Source: Bostrychus sinensis (Eukaryota > Chordata > Actinopteri > Gobiiformes > Eleotridae). Taken from it: a stretch of DNA of 64,000 bases. Below are positions 25,049-36,837 of the stretch, in pieces. Where the stretch lies: assembly GCA_020698575.1 (NCBI GenBank), contig CM036250.1, positions 26,239,500 to 26,303,499 on the forward strand. Reading direction: 5' to 3'. Below the pieces are notes generated by a model. It worked only from the letters and a program-made list of their open reading frames with translations. It was not told the DNA's origin and made no database searches. How positions within the stretch are numbered: the first letter of the stretch is position 1; each line of letters starts with the position of its first letter. The position numbers and the translations under genes are program-made.

Positions 25049-25389
25049 TAGGGCTCGGTATCGTTGAACAATACCTTTGTGGTATTGAAAGAAAAGTTAA
25101 AATACTACTGGTATCAGGAAAAAATATTTTTTTATTTGATACCAAGTTTTAATAGTTAGTGGGACATTTAATGTTCTTTTGAATGTATGAATCAAATAAA
25201 TACCACAGAATATATCATATAACTTACTGGTTTTAACCTTGAATTTTGCTCCAAAAATTGCTCTTTTATTCAATTTTATTGTTTTTTGATGTAGAAGATG
25301 AATTAGCATACCATAGGTATCAGAAAAAAAGTATTGCTCAGGTATCGATATCGTTTAAATACTGGTATTCTTAACTGTACCCAGCCCTA
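25049..25389. mobile_element. hAT-type MITE (341 bp) with 8-bp target duplication
   Basis: Flanked by CAAATGAG (25041-25048) and CAAACGAG (25390-25397), a 7 of 8 match. The tips are TAGGGCTCGGTATCG and, reverse-complemented, TAGGGCTGGGTACAG. The interior repeats GGTATC/GATACC words. No coding capacity. Confidence 0.85.
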
Positions 25390-27149
25390 CAAACGAGGTG
25401 GTTGCCATGTTTCTTTTTTACATTGTAGTCTATGGAAATATGGTTTTATAGGATTCTTTACATTGCAGTCTGTTACTGTGTTCTGAATGATAATACGGTC
25501 CCTCAAAACACCTGACCTTTATGTGAAACAGAAGTGAAACTTAGTGCTCCACTTGGCACCAGTGATCTTGAACCATAGTAAGAGTCACTGAAAGTGAATA
25601 AATTAATACTGTAGTAATTTTGAATCTATTCAGATTTAAAACCATGTGTAACCGCCAGTTCAGCACAGTGGAGCTGGTTTGAGGAGAACAATACTCTCTG
25701 GGGCTGACTTACATGTGTTTGAGTTTGTGTGTACAGACAGCAGCTGGCTCTGGTGCAGTCAATAACACAGACTAATGGTCCAGCGCTTTCCCGCCGGCAG
25801 CAATGAAGAAACCACAACTGTTTAAATAAATTAGTGCAGAGAGATAGAAGACAAAACTGCAGCTAAACTCTTACAGCCGTCTAAAGGCTATACACAAAGG
25901 GAAAAGTGGTAATACGTTTGCTTTTCCTCATAATAAGCAACACTTTTCGCTTGAGGCTGAAAAAAACTGCCACGTTTCTGTAAATGCTGCTAGTTTTACA
26001 CAGCACTAATGGATGGGTGATCATATAAGACCAACTAAAAAAACGATCTAGCTTTTTATATTGCACCTTGTTTGAGGTTGCATTTGTTTTTGTTCTTCTC
26101 AGTTGACAAACTTGTAATTTAAAAATCATCATAACTATCAGAGAAAAATGACAATGGAGATGACAGTTGTGAACATTTTGCTTTCAAAATCTTATACAGA
26201 GGCAGTAAGAAGCTGGCACCTTTTAATATGCCCTTTGTAGGCCAGTTGTGTTATAAGGGCTATACTATGCAAAATTGAATTTTTTGAGCTTTCTACCATG
26301 TTTCAACCATTTTCTACAATGTTCTTAGAAATTTAAAAAAGGCATAATCTAGCCCCTTAAGTTAATACAATCTGTGTATAACCATTTAGTTTCAGATGTA
26401 CTTTGTATCAGGCTGCTGTGATGGACTGAAGGTTCAAATACAATGTAAAGTGCTGCCCCAGCTTTTTCCTCCTGCCCTGCTTACAGACTAAATTACTTCA
26501 GCAACATGTCTCAGCCAGACTTCTCAAAACAAGCACTTTTCATTTGGCTCCAACGACAACAAACAGGAAGTCGCAGACTTTATGCGTTGTGTGTTTTTGA
26601 TTTGAGATCTGTAGTTCAACAGCTGTTAGAGATTTCATATGGCATTCCCCTGTGTTTAAGATCCCATGGAGACAATGATAATATCTGAAGCAAAAGTTAA
26701 GATCCAGTGCTTTCATCTGCACAGCTAAAACTGTAACATGTTAGAGAAAAATTTATGGAATGGACTTCATAGCTGTGATGGATTTAGATGATAGCAGTAA
26801 CAGTTATTTCTGTGAGGAACTGTACTGAAGGAAGAGACAAAGAGACTTGAGGAACTTACTCAATGTTTGGAGCAACGAGTTCTGCCATGTGCATCTAGAA
26901 GAACTGAAGTTGTTTTAAGGCAAAGGGTGCTCAAACTATGATTTATTTTCCCAAGGTTATACCATCAGAATTACATTCTTGTTCTGCACTATATGTGAGT
27001 TATTGAATGTCCTTGAAACCCTTGCTTAGTAATCACAAAGAGTCTCTGGCTTTGAATTTCTGGCTAAAATGTAACAAAAAGTGACCCACACCATAAGCCG
27101 CCATCCTACTACAATGCCTCCCCACTGTATCGTCTGTGAAAGGCCAATT

Positions 27150-27865
27150 ACACTCGCACTGCATGTCCTAAAGCTCAATTCAGATTTTTTTTGCTCAAAT
27201 CTGATTTTTTTGCATGGCTGTTCACATAGCATTTTAAATGTGACCTACTTGAGTCTCGTGTGTGAACTGTTTCCAGCCCTAAAGTGACCTGCATACGCAA
27301 AAAAAGACCTGATGGAGCATAGAGTGGTGGGACTGTCATGAGAGGCTTCACTGACAGTTTATCCATAAGTTCAGGATATTGTGGAAGATGTTTGAATACA
27401 TCTGTTAGCGGCACTCCTCAATCCTAAATTTTTAATATTTCTCTTTGCATTTCTCTTCAATACAGTTACAATATAACCCCTCAAGTTTAGCTTCATGTCA
27501 CCCTAAATACAAATTAGGTTTAAAAACCTCTTCTTTTTTTTCTCACTGACCCGCTCCATCAATGTTGTCTACCAGGCTTGTTTATTATTTGATCTGGTCA
27601 GTTCCCCCCTCTTCCAGTGTGATATTGGGCTGTCTTTTGCATTTCAGTGAGATAAATGTCAGGTGAAATGCAACATGGCCGTTCAGACTGCAGTCACATT
27701 CTAAAAGATCAGATACACATCTGATTTAGGACCCCATATGAAAGTGCCCTGGGTAGCATTTGAAAAAATCAGATTTGTGCTGTTCACACTGTCATGAAAA
27801 ATCCTGATACAGGTCACATATGAAAAGAAAAGTCAGATTTGGGCCATTTGCAGCGTGAACATAAT
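27150..27865. mobile_element. Probable inverted-repeat DNA element, limits approximate
   Basis: The left side carries CTCAATTCAGATTTTTTTTG and CTCAAATCTGATTTTTTTGC. The right side carries CAGATTTGTGCTGTTCACAC and AAGTCAGATTTGGGCCATTT, the same words inverted. This CAGATTT/TTCACAC pattern is a common fish DNA-element type. Target duplication not resolved. Confidence 0.55.
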
Positions 27866-28557
27866 TTCAAAGCATGGTCAACATACCAAGCTCCAATTGG
27901 CTGTTTTCTCAGGTTAACAGAGTTTACAGTTTCTGGTTGTCATTATTCACCCACACCAACTTCTTCTTACTGTGAGTTATTATTAATCCCTGGAGTAAAC
28001 ATGAAGCATTCTCATTGGTTAATCCTGGGTCATGTGGTTTAGGTATGTATGATGTGATTGGCTAATCCTAGTCAGAGGGGTGGGTGTGTTTATGGAGGCG
28101 TTAAACCGATATGCTTTGAGGCGTGCTGTCGTGGATTGTCTCAGCAGTGACCATCTGGTGCCACACAGGGCTCTTGGGACGGTGACACAAACATGACCTG
28201 TAATGACTTCTACTACAGTGTACACTCAAGTCATTGTACAGCAATAAACTGTAATATTGTGTACTAAACAAGGCTGCCAGTGTTCCTTATGACATTAACG
28301 AAAATTTGGTTATAAAATATAAAACAAAAGTATCATGTATACATTCATTCATCTTTTACAGCTTTTTGCTGGAAAGGGCCGAGGGGCTTAGCCACTTTGG
28401 GCTTGAGCCAGGGTGCACCTTAAACAATGGTCAGTTGTTTTAAAATAACTGCTTGTACAAACAAATGACAGATGATATACAGTTTCTTGTTACACAATAT
28501 TGGAAAAGCTGTGACGAGTTTTTACTGTACATTATATTAGAGGATCACACTGCTATT

Positions 28558-28635
28558 CAGGGGTGAAAGTAGATTTTTGCTTATGCAGGTACTATAACAA
28601 ATTATGCCTACATATATATATAAATATAAATATAA

Positions 28636-28729
<94 letters not shown>

Positions 28730-29764
28730 GATATACGAGGTTAAGAATGAATCTTGACTATAAATGAAAAATATAGACATGGCTTATACAGGGTTTAACA
28801 GGGTTTGAAAACAAATCAAACGCACCCTATAAAGGCCAACACACACCGGACGCACGTCAAAAAATATGCCCCTATTGTTTTCTATGAGGCGCACACATGG
28901 CCCCCGTACTTCTGCAGTAACAAAAACAAAGCAAACAGGTGACATACATCAGGCTCTGACACCTTCCTCACCTGTCTCCTCCCTGATACCGCTGCCTCTC
29001 CTCCTGTGTGCGTGTCTGTGTGTGTGTGTGTGTTTGTGTGCGTCAGCCCCATGGCAGTGTTCAGAGCGGCCGCGGAGCGCGAGCCGCCCGCAGCCTCCAC
29101 AACAGAACTGAAGTGAAAGTGGCCAGAACTCTGATTGTTATTAAGTTGCTTGTATTCTGTTTAGTTCGTAGCTCGTGCGGTTTCCTCGCGCTTCCGCGGT
29201 GTCTCGTGTTTTAGAAAGAATCTCAGACTGATCCATCTGCGGGGCGTTCAAATGCCATAGGCAAATTACTTTATTTGGAAAGACATGGCTCCGCGATCTA
29301 CCCGCACTACTTTTACGATCGACGGTAGATCGCGATCGCCGGGTTGAGGACCACTGATTAAAACCTTCTCAAGCGTTTGGTGTAATTTTAGGCGGCACTC
29401 CAGGTGTGCTTTGGGCTTAAGACGCGCACGTTCAATGCGTTTGTTTAAGGAAGCGAGACAATCAGTGAATGATGAGAGGGGAGAGGGACATTCTGTGCAT
29501 TAAATCACATCACGGAGCGATCATAAGCCACTAAAAACACACAGACACAGATATGATGAGATAAAGCACTGCCTGCTTCACATGCTTTAGCGTCAGAGAT
29601 TTTTTTCCTCATAAAAGCGTCCGCGGTCCGCGGCTGCTTTCTAATGTGTGTTAAAGCTGCAAAGACCGGCTGGACAGCTGATCTCTTTCTACGGTACTGC
29701 GTACCCCCTCTAAATCTTATGCCGGTACGTAGTACCGGGCCGTACCGGCTTACTTTCAGCCCTG
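28558..29764. mobile_element. hAT-type element (1.2 kb) with perfect 8-bp target duplication
   Basis: CTGCTATT occurs on both sides (28550-28557 and 29765-29772). The tips are CAGGGGTGAAAGTA and, reverse-complemented, CAGGGCTGAAAGTAAG. The interior carries a long (TA)n tract, a (TG)n tract and a CpG-rich right half with GCGGTCCGCGG and many CGAT words. That is unusual next to AT-rich flanks. Short open frames inside are not transposase-like. Confidence 0.85.
28641..28727 (+). repeat. (TA)n microsatellite
   Basis: More than 40 uninterrupted TA units within the hAT-type element. Translations as alternating Ile-Tyr are artefacts. Self-complementary and likely length-variable. Confidence 0.97.
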
Positions 29765-29802
29765 CTGCTATTCCGTGCCTACTGTCTCTCCAACCACCCT
29801 AA

Positions 29803-30541
29803 CCCCAAATTCACACCGAAAACGTCACGGGGGCGTTGCAGCAGCAGATCGTTTTAGCACGTCTTTTCAAAAGCGTCAGTTCTCACCGAAAGCGTCAGAG
29901 CTGCGTTTGGACTGCTGCGTCTGTAGATCTGATCCCTGTTTTACCAACTTCATTCCTATATTTGGTGGATATTCTTGCTTCTTCCGATGGTTAAGCAGAA
30001 ATATTACAAACTGATTTATACCAAACTATTTTTGTTTGAATAAAATGTACTTTAGATGGTACGTGACCAATTACGCTTTTTTTTATTGAGCTCGCTTGGC
30101 GATCAGACAACAGCACTACTATCGTGCTAGAAGTAGAATTACAATCTTTTTGTGTCTTAAAGTATGTTAAAGTTCTCCACCTCAAGAATTAACTTCTTGT
30201 CGTCCATGGTGCAACATTCACTGAAGTCCTTGGTGCGATGCGCGATGTTTACGTCAGTCATTTAGAAAATCTTTATTTTGAAGTGTAGCGGAAGTTTATT
30301 TTGACACTTGGTGCCTGTTTCCTGTGTTTCTCCGGCTGTAGTGCTGCCGGTCGACATGGAGACGCTGGAAAAATAGAACTCCAACCTAATTTGAGCGTAG
30401 CGTCGCGGCGAGTCGGTTGTAAGACGCGCGTATGACGTCTCCGGTGTGAACTGTCAGATTGAATAAAACAGAAAACAATTCACTCGCGTCTGACGTGACG
30501 CTGCTGTTACGCACTGCGGCTGCTTTGGTGTGAATTGGGGG
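29803..30541. mobile_element. Inverted-repeat element (739 bp) flanked by TAA
   Basis: Starts CCCCAAATTCACACCGAAA and ends TTTGGTGTGAATTGGGGG, its inverted counterpart. TAA flanks both sides (29800-29802, 30542-30544). A 3-bp TAA duplication suggests a PIF/Harbinger-like origin, but no transposase is present. The interior is strikingly CpG-rich, with repeated GCGTC/GACGC words. Confidence 0.75.
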
Positions 30542-30544
30542 TAA

Positions 30545-30665
30545 CACACAATCACACACTTTCACACACCAGTGCCACAAACACTACAGGCAATGTGGAT
30601 GAAGTGTCTTGCCCAAGGACACAAGGGCAGTATACAATGATGGGATTGAACCAGGGGGCTTACCA
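30545..30665. repeat. Fish SINE/LINE-tail fragment
   Basis: GAAGTGTCTTGCCCAAGGAC followed by ACAATGATGGGATTGAACC resembles a common fish retroposon tail. No ends visible. Confidence 0.4.
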
Positions 30666-31488
30666 GAGTGTAACACAAAGTGACGTTACATTTTGTAACT
30701 GATATAACATATTAAGAAAAGTAACGTTGTTACCTTAAAAACAAGTTAATCAAGTAATGAATTAGATCAGGGCAACTGATTGATCATTTTAGTTAACTAA
30801 ATGACTAATTCGTTGACTACGCGACCAGAGGCTGTCAACCCTTGTAATATTATACACTTGGCCATTAAGTAATTACCTGTTTACTCCAAAAGGTGCTGCT
30901 GAATGGAGCTTGTTAAGTGAATTTGTGTGTAAGACCTAAGACTTATAGTGGCGCGTAAGCCCCCTGTCCACCTGCTGTCTGACTGAGGATGCTTCTGTGG
31001 CTCAGTTCAAAGTTCAGGAAGTGCTTTTCCTTCACACAGTGACTCACTAGTGTTTTAGTAGTGGTTTAGTCATGGAGCTCTCATTCTGGCTGCATGTCCT
31101 GTAGTGAATCATAAAAGGATTTAGTTTTGTTTGTATCTAATGACTTGACCTTTTGTGACCTCGCTTAGAGCATGTGCTCAGGGCTTCTCCCTGCTTCTCT
31201 TTTTTTGACTGGAAATACTGTAAGCTTCACTGCCTGCAGAAGCTGTGGAGCAAAATAGTTATACCCACTTGAAACACATTTTTGTTTACACAAAATAGAC
31301 TAGCTCCACTAAACTAATTTTTCTTGTCACTCTTTCTGGAGTCATTCTTGGAATTCTGAAGAAGAGCAGTGTACTGTTCATACATTATAATGAATTATTA
31401 TTTTGCAAATCATTCAGTCCTATTAATCCTGTATGATGTATGTTGTCAGGTGAGAGGCTGAGTGAGCGAGGCACAGTGTGACACAGCC

Positions 31489-33654
31489 ATGGAGCAGCAC
31501 AGACAGAGGACCCTCTCCACTTCAGGAGAATCACTGTATGCAGTCCTCGGTGTCGACAAAAACGCCACCCCAGAAGACATCAAAAAGTGTTACAGGTAAA
31601 AAGAAAAAACAAAAATAAGTAGTTTTCCTCTACAGAATATTTCATGAGAGAATGAGATGGATGTTTTCATTGTTGACCACTAGAGGGAGTCTTTGGACTA
31701 CTGCTCAGAAGCAACACATCTTGGATATTACTTATTACTGTATACTTTGTCTGACTGTCCAAAACCTAATAATTTTTGTGGTAGTACTTTGTAGTGCTCT
31801 ATATACCTGTAATGATAATACTTTATTCCATTTTGTAGTAGGGTGAATGTCTAGAGAAAGTTGTGTCTAATGTGTCACAAAAAGTAAATGGCAAGTAATC
31901 CTGCCAGTTGTATTCAATCATGTGACAAAAAGTTACATTTCAGATTCGCATGACCCTTTACTACATATCAGCAAGTATAATGTATAAAGTGCAGCCCTAT
32001 GTTGTTTTTGGTGTGTTAGGGGCCAGGGAGTGGCTTCACACAGATTTGTGCAAATATATCCTTTTCTCTTTTACAGAAAATTGGCGTTGAAGTTTCACCC
32101 AGACAAAAACCCTGACAACCCAGAAGCCGCTGACAAATTCAAAGAAATCAACAACGCCCACTCGATCCTGTCAGACGCAACGAAGAAGAACATCTACGAC
32201 AAATACGGCTCACTCGGGCTGTATGTGGCGGAGCAGTTTGGAGAGGAGAACGTCAACACCTACTTTGTCCTGTCCAGCTGGTGGGCCAAGGTATGAGCCA
32301 CAAGTCAAGGATTATGCAGTAGCACAAAAAAAGCAGATTTAGCAGCAACAAAAAAACAAAAAAACTGTTTCTGTGAGAACATATACCGAATTTGGTAAGG
32401 CAGACTGGAGCAATGGCACAGGTTTTGTGTAATGTATGGCTGCAATTGTGGCCGTTGAAAAAAGAATCCCTTTAACAACTAGTAAGTCTTCTAAAACTTC
32501 TGTCTAGTAGAAGCACCTTAATGTAAATGTCTTAATTTCTTAAAAAATAAAATACAGTGGGAATATCCAGTTCCAGCCACAAGGAAGTCACAAGTCAGTG
32601 TACTCTTTGTGCCAGTTTCAGGCCCTGAAAAATGGAAAAGCTTGTCAGGAAGTGTACAAACCTGTGCCAAATCAGTATGCAAATCACTGCACACTAGGAG
32701 GCAGGTCATTTGCTGTGGTTACCAAGAAGGGAAAAGCTGAAAGGAAAGCAGATGAATAGTGGTATAATATACTACACCATAAATTTGAATGGATATTGAG
32801 GTAGCTTTTTGTTTTTAAAGTATTTAAGTATTTAAAAAAAATCTCCCCCTTTACAAAAGTACACAGTTAAGTATCTGCCAGTGTTGCTTCTCCAAACTTC
32901 CAGTGTGCTGACATCTAGAAATACAGTATCTAACTAAACTACAGTCAGATCTGCAACAAGCACCAAGAACTAATAAGCCACAATATTGTCCAAAATGTTC
33001 CTGACAATTATGTCTAACTCTTTTATGTTTCTCCAGGGCTTGTTCCTGTTCTGCTGCCTGGCCACTGGCTGCTACTGCTGCTGCTGTCTGTGCTGCTGCT
33101 GTAACTGCTGCTGTGGGAAGTGTAAACCGCGGCCGCCCATGGACCAGGAGCCTGAGTTCTACGTCTCCCCTGAAGACCTCGAGGCACAGATGGCAGCAGA
33201 CGAGAGAGGTGGGTAACATCGCGCATTTGGACACTACACACGCACACGTCATTTCATGCTCATAGAGAAAATTAAGTCAGTGCTTTGTCTTTCAATAGAA
33301 GACATTTTTAAAAAGTTGTCATATGAAAAAAACATCTTGCATTTCCTGCTGCAAGTAAATTGCTACCACAGTCACAATCTAACAAAATATACAGTCATAG
33401 AAGCCACATCATGCATTTAAACATAGCAGAGCTGTGGAGCTAGTGTCTAAACTTGTTTTACTTAAAGGCTGGCAATGTCAAAATTTCCATGAGTTCTGTA
33501 ATGTGGTTACAGTCAAGCGTCCCTGTACTAAATGATTTCCTGTTTTTGTATGCATCTAGATGGTGAGCCCATTGTGATGCAGCCCTCTTCAGCAACAGAA
33601 ACCACTCAGCTGACCTGCGACGCTCACCACAGCTACAAGACCGACACGTACTAG
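31489..33654 (+). CDS. dnajc5: DnaJ homolog subfamily C member 5 (cysteine string protein alpha), 4 coding exons
   Basis: Palmitoylated co-chaperone of synaptic and secretory vesicles; it recruits Hsc70 to keep SNAREs such as SNAP25 folded. Coding exons 31489-31595, 32077-32290, 33037-33208 and 33560-33654 join in phase to 195 aa (human 198). The ATG exon starts after an acceptor at 31449. Residues 1-14 include RTLSTSGES with Ser10, the PKA site in mammals. The J domain is at about 15-80, with the HPD motif at residues 43-45. A linker leads to the cysteine string (about 113-136), which I count as 15 cysteines against about 14 in human. The C-terminal region has PEFYVSPEDLEAQM and ends SYKTDTY. 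Because fish often have dnajc5aa/ab copies, the exact paralog is open. Confidence 0.97.
32567..32745 (+). repeat. Dispersed LINE/SINE-tail family, copy in dnajc5 intron
   Basis: GTCACAAGTCAGTGTACTCT, CAAATCAGTATGCAAATCAC and CACACTAGGAGGCAGGTCAT align in order with the copies at 19587-19775 and 60990-61165. It lies between dnajc5 coding exons 2 and 3 in sense orientation. Confidence 0.75.
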
Positions 33655-34280
33655 AGCCACTATACAACAACATGGGACACAGCTACTGAAGAAAACCGAT
33701 CATTAATGTCAGAGGGCCCATGATTCACTCTTTAGGAGTCTATTTTTAATTTAACTCAACAGCTATTTACTCACTCAACTCATACACACACCAGCAAAAC
33801 AAACACACATGGGTTCAGTAGAAAATTACATGCTTTAGATGAACAGATAAGGAGGAGAAAGAAAGAAAAAACAGTTGGCTTTAAAAGGTAGTCATCACGC
33901 GATAATGCTGCACTAATGTGGGAACTTGTTTTAAGTGTTGCTAGATTTTCCAGTATGTTTTTGTGCACCACCAACATAGCAGACAAAAGCTGTTTAAAAG
34001 CATTTCGGATAATGATGCTGTTCATTACAAAAAGATATCCCTCATCCATCTACTAATATAGTATTCAAAAACATTACGATTTTTCTCATAATTTTCAGTG
34101 GGACCAACATGGCAGAAAAGAAGACAAACCATTGTTTATAATGATGTTATTATCAGTCCACATAAGACCGTTTGCCCTCAGTAGAAATTAATTTAGCTAA
34201 TGGACCTGGCTGTTTGGGGTATTTAATCCTCAACAAAGCGATAAATGCAAATACATATGGATCCTGACCTTTTTTTTTTT

Positions 34281-34390
34281 TGTCATCTCCTTTTCTAATT
34301 CGGGGTTGCCACAGCGAACCAGTCACATGGTGATTTGGCAGGGTTTTTATGCCGGATGCCCTTCCTGTTGCCCTTCCATTAGGCCAAATG
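34281..34390 (-). repeat. Dispersed LINE/SINE-tail family fragment in the dnajc5 3' UTR
   Basis: AATTCGGGGTTGCCACAGCG, GTTTTTATGCCGGATGCCCT and TTCCTGTTGCCCTTCCATTA match the family in reverse orientation relative to the copies at 19.6, 32.6 and 61 kb. Confidence 0.7.
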
Positions 34391-35546
34391 AACGTTATCA
34401 GTGGAGCTATAGTAACAGGCTGGCTCATCTAGGTCCCATGTGGAGACAGGAATTGGGTCATCTGTATGTACTGTACAACATTAGGGTTAGTATTCGGTAA
34501 ACGGGGACACACAGTATGTCTGACCTCCTCATGTTCACTGGGATCACCGCAGGGGCCCCTCACAGTATGGGCAGAAATTACTAAAGGCTCGCAGCCCAAC
34601 AGGTGCTGCTTGATCTCAGATCTCCCACATGTTGTTTGTGTACTTTTCACTCATCCAGGTCATGATGGATTAAAATTGTCAAGACTCCAGAGGACGTTGT
34701 CTAGTCATAAGCTGCAAGATTGACCCCTCCTGGTTTAGCTATGGAGGTTAGTCATCTATTGGGCCTCTAGTGCTGGGCTAAAAATGCAATGTCCCATCAG
34801 TGTGTCAAGTATTGTCCAAAAATGGTGCTTCAGAGATGTTGCATTAACTAAAGCAAAGCACATGTTACTGCCAACCAAAGAGTCGTCTATGCCAATAAGA
34901 ATATATGGATAGAAAGACAATAAGCCAACACTTAAAATGTCAAATCCAATGCTACCGAAGAGTTATGTGCACAAACAGCCACTTTCTCAGCATGATGTCT
35001 TGGCTCCTTTTATTCATGCCCAAGACCCACTTTTATGCAAGCATCTCATTGGCCAAATCTTGCTGTCATGCACTGAACATTCTGATCAAAAATGATCAGA
35101 AACAAAAATCCTGAATAATAAAGGCAAGATGCCACTGTAAGATCTTGTTTTTTCCTGATTATTCTTTTCACCATATGCTACTATGTAATCAAGTGGGTTT
35201 AAGTTCATGTCTGTTTTTTTTTTTGTTTACAAATCTTCAACCCTCTTTGTAAGGCTAGTTTTTACATCACTAGTGCTCAGAAGCTCCAATAAGCCAACAT
35301 AATATAATATGCCAAATATCAAAACCTTGTTGTTTCTAATATATAGTCAGTGCTTTTGTATTTTTCTGTTGAGCTACTCACTTGCCCCAATCATATATGC
35401 AAAATGTTTTGAAATGCTTTGAATTCTCATTGTGAATTTGCTATAGTTGGTACACTTTTCTTTCTTTCTCCTCTTCCAGTCTTCAGTCTTCTCCTATGAC
35501 ACTTTTTATTGCAAAACCCAGTGTTATTCAACCAAACCATTAAGAG

Positions 35547-35548
<2 letters not shown>

Positions 35549-35577
<29 letters not shown>
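35549..35577 (+). repeat. (CA)n microsatellite
   Basis: About 14 uninterrupted CA units in the probable dnajc5 3' UTR. Confidence 0.95.
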
Positions 35578-36069
35578 GTAGTATACAAACTAAGCCCCTC
35601 TCCCTTTTTTTGCTTGTTTTTAGTTTTTTAATTGTTTTGTGACAAAGTAAAAAGCTGTAAATGTTGTGTAAACCGTATGTTTTAGATTCACTGTATTTTT
35701 CTTTCTAAAAACACTTCCTTAAGTAGTTTTACCATTTTATTTATGTTAAGGGAGAATTGTCCAAAGTCTTATTTTTGTGGCATAAGATTTTTTTAGACTT
35801 ACAATCAGTTCACAAGAATCAGGCAAACGTGAACATATTTTTTCTAGTATTTTTTTCTCAAATAGCTTTTATGCAAATTAAAAAATGACATGGTTTGTCA
35901 TTATTTTTTACACTCCATCAGCCCCATTTTATTATTTTATGAAATATTTGTACATATCACGAGAAAGTGCAATAAGAGCTTTAACAAGTCTCTTCCAATG
36001 CTTTCCTCTTTCACTCTCCATATTTCTTATTAACTATAGTTCTATCACACACTAAGTTTTTAGGATGAA

Positions 36070-36837
36070 TTTGAAGAGACAGTTCAGTTTTGGCAGTGGT
36101 ACATAAGGTATTTCAGGATAATGGGGCTATGAGATACTAGGATTTCTAGCTTATTCTTTAGAGTAGGTACTTGACAGTAGACCAGTTTGGAGAAGCAGAC
36201 AGGAGCAATGACAAAGGCTGTGTGTATTAGCTTTATGACTGTTCTGTACAATGGATGCAACAAAGATAAGCAAAACAAACTTTAGCCATGAACAAGGCTT
36301 CTCCAACTGTAGAATATATGAGTGCAACACAAATACATATTTATACAGTGAAGCAGAGCTGTGTTTCAAATGTTCATAAATCTTTCACTGGCCACATTTA
36401 CAGCAATACATAGTTTAGTATCTTGATCTTGCTGGGAGTGCACTGACTACTATCTACAGTAGTGAATAAAAAAGTATTTACTAGCAAAATGATGAATATT
36501 TTGCATTGATTTCCAAGCATTCACTATGTATGAATTAAAACCTTTTACAATTGAATTTCTATACATTAAACAATGTTTCCCACCTTGAAAAAAAGATACT
36601 AGTTCTGAAAATAGAAAAAAAAGTCAAATCCTTTAAGATTTCTGGGCAATATAATAAGGTCTATAACTGGAACAAATGCATTTTGGACCCATCCTATCTA
36701 GTGTACAGTTTCTCCTGTGTCTTTACTCCTGTTGTCTCCTCCAAACTCACTAGCTCTGCCTAATATCTCCTGTAGCCCCATACATGAAATAGTATTTTTA
36801 CTATTATCTTAGAGTAAAACTGAACAGTCTCTTCAAA
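36070..36837. mobile_element. 768-bp inverted-repeat element inside the dnajc5 3' UTR
   Basis: Left end TTTGAAGAGACAGTTCAGTT; the right end reverse-complemented is TTTGAAGAGACTGTTCAGTT, one mismatch in 20. Similarity continues inward with gaps for about 90 bases (GGGGCTA..GAGATA.TAGG on both sides). A simple target duplication is not evident and no transposase frame is present. If the 3' UTR reaches 37.36 kb, the element would be transcribed. Confidence 0.75.

Larger units (their letters stand above)
14481..31449 (+). other. dnajc5 intron 1 (17 kb), loaded with transposable elements
   Basis: No host coding exon was found in this interval. Identified contents, listed separately, include a Tc1 copy (16394-18284), hAT-type elements (22028-22672, 25049-25389, 28558-29764), another inverted-repeat element (29803-30541), an inverted-repeat repeat near 27150-27865 and a dispersed-repeat copy (19587-19775). 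The stretches 18285-19580, 19780-22019, 22681-25040 and 25398-27149 are AT-rich. I see only short tracts there, such as (CAG)n near 23180, poly-T near 22681 and a GGTCT-rich low-complexity patch near 20850-20960. Confidence 0.55.

Noticed and set aside
28563..28780. Frames with alternating Ile-Tyr on both strands
   Set aside because: Translation of the (TA)n microsatellite.
32851..33252. 133-codon minus-strand frame
   Set aside because: Antisense to the cysteine-string exon of dnajc5; the alanine-rich translation comes from the reversed cysteine codons.
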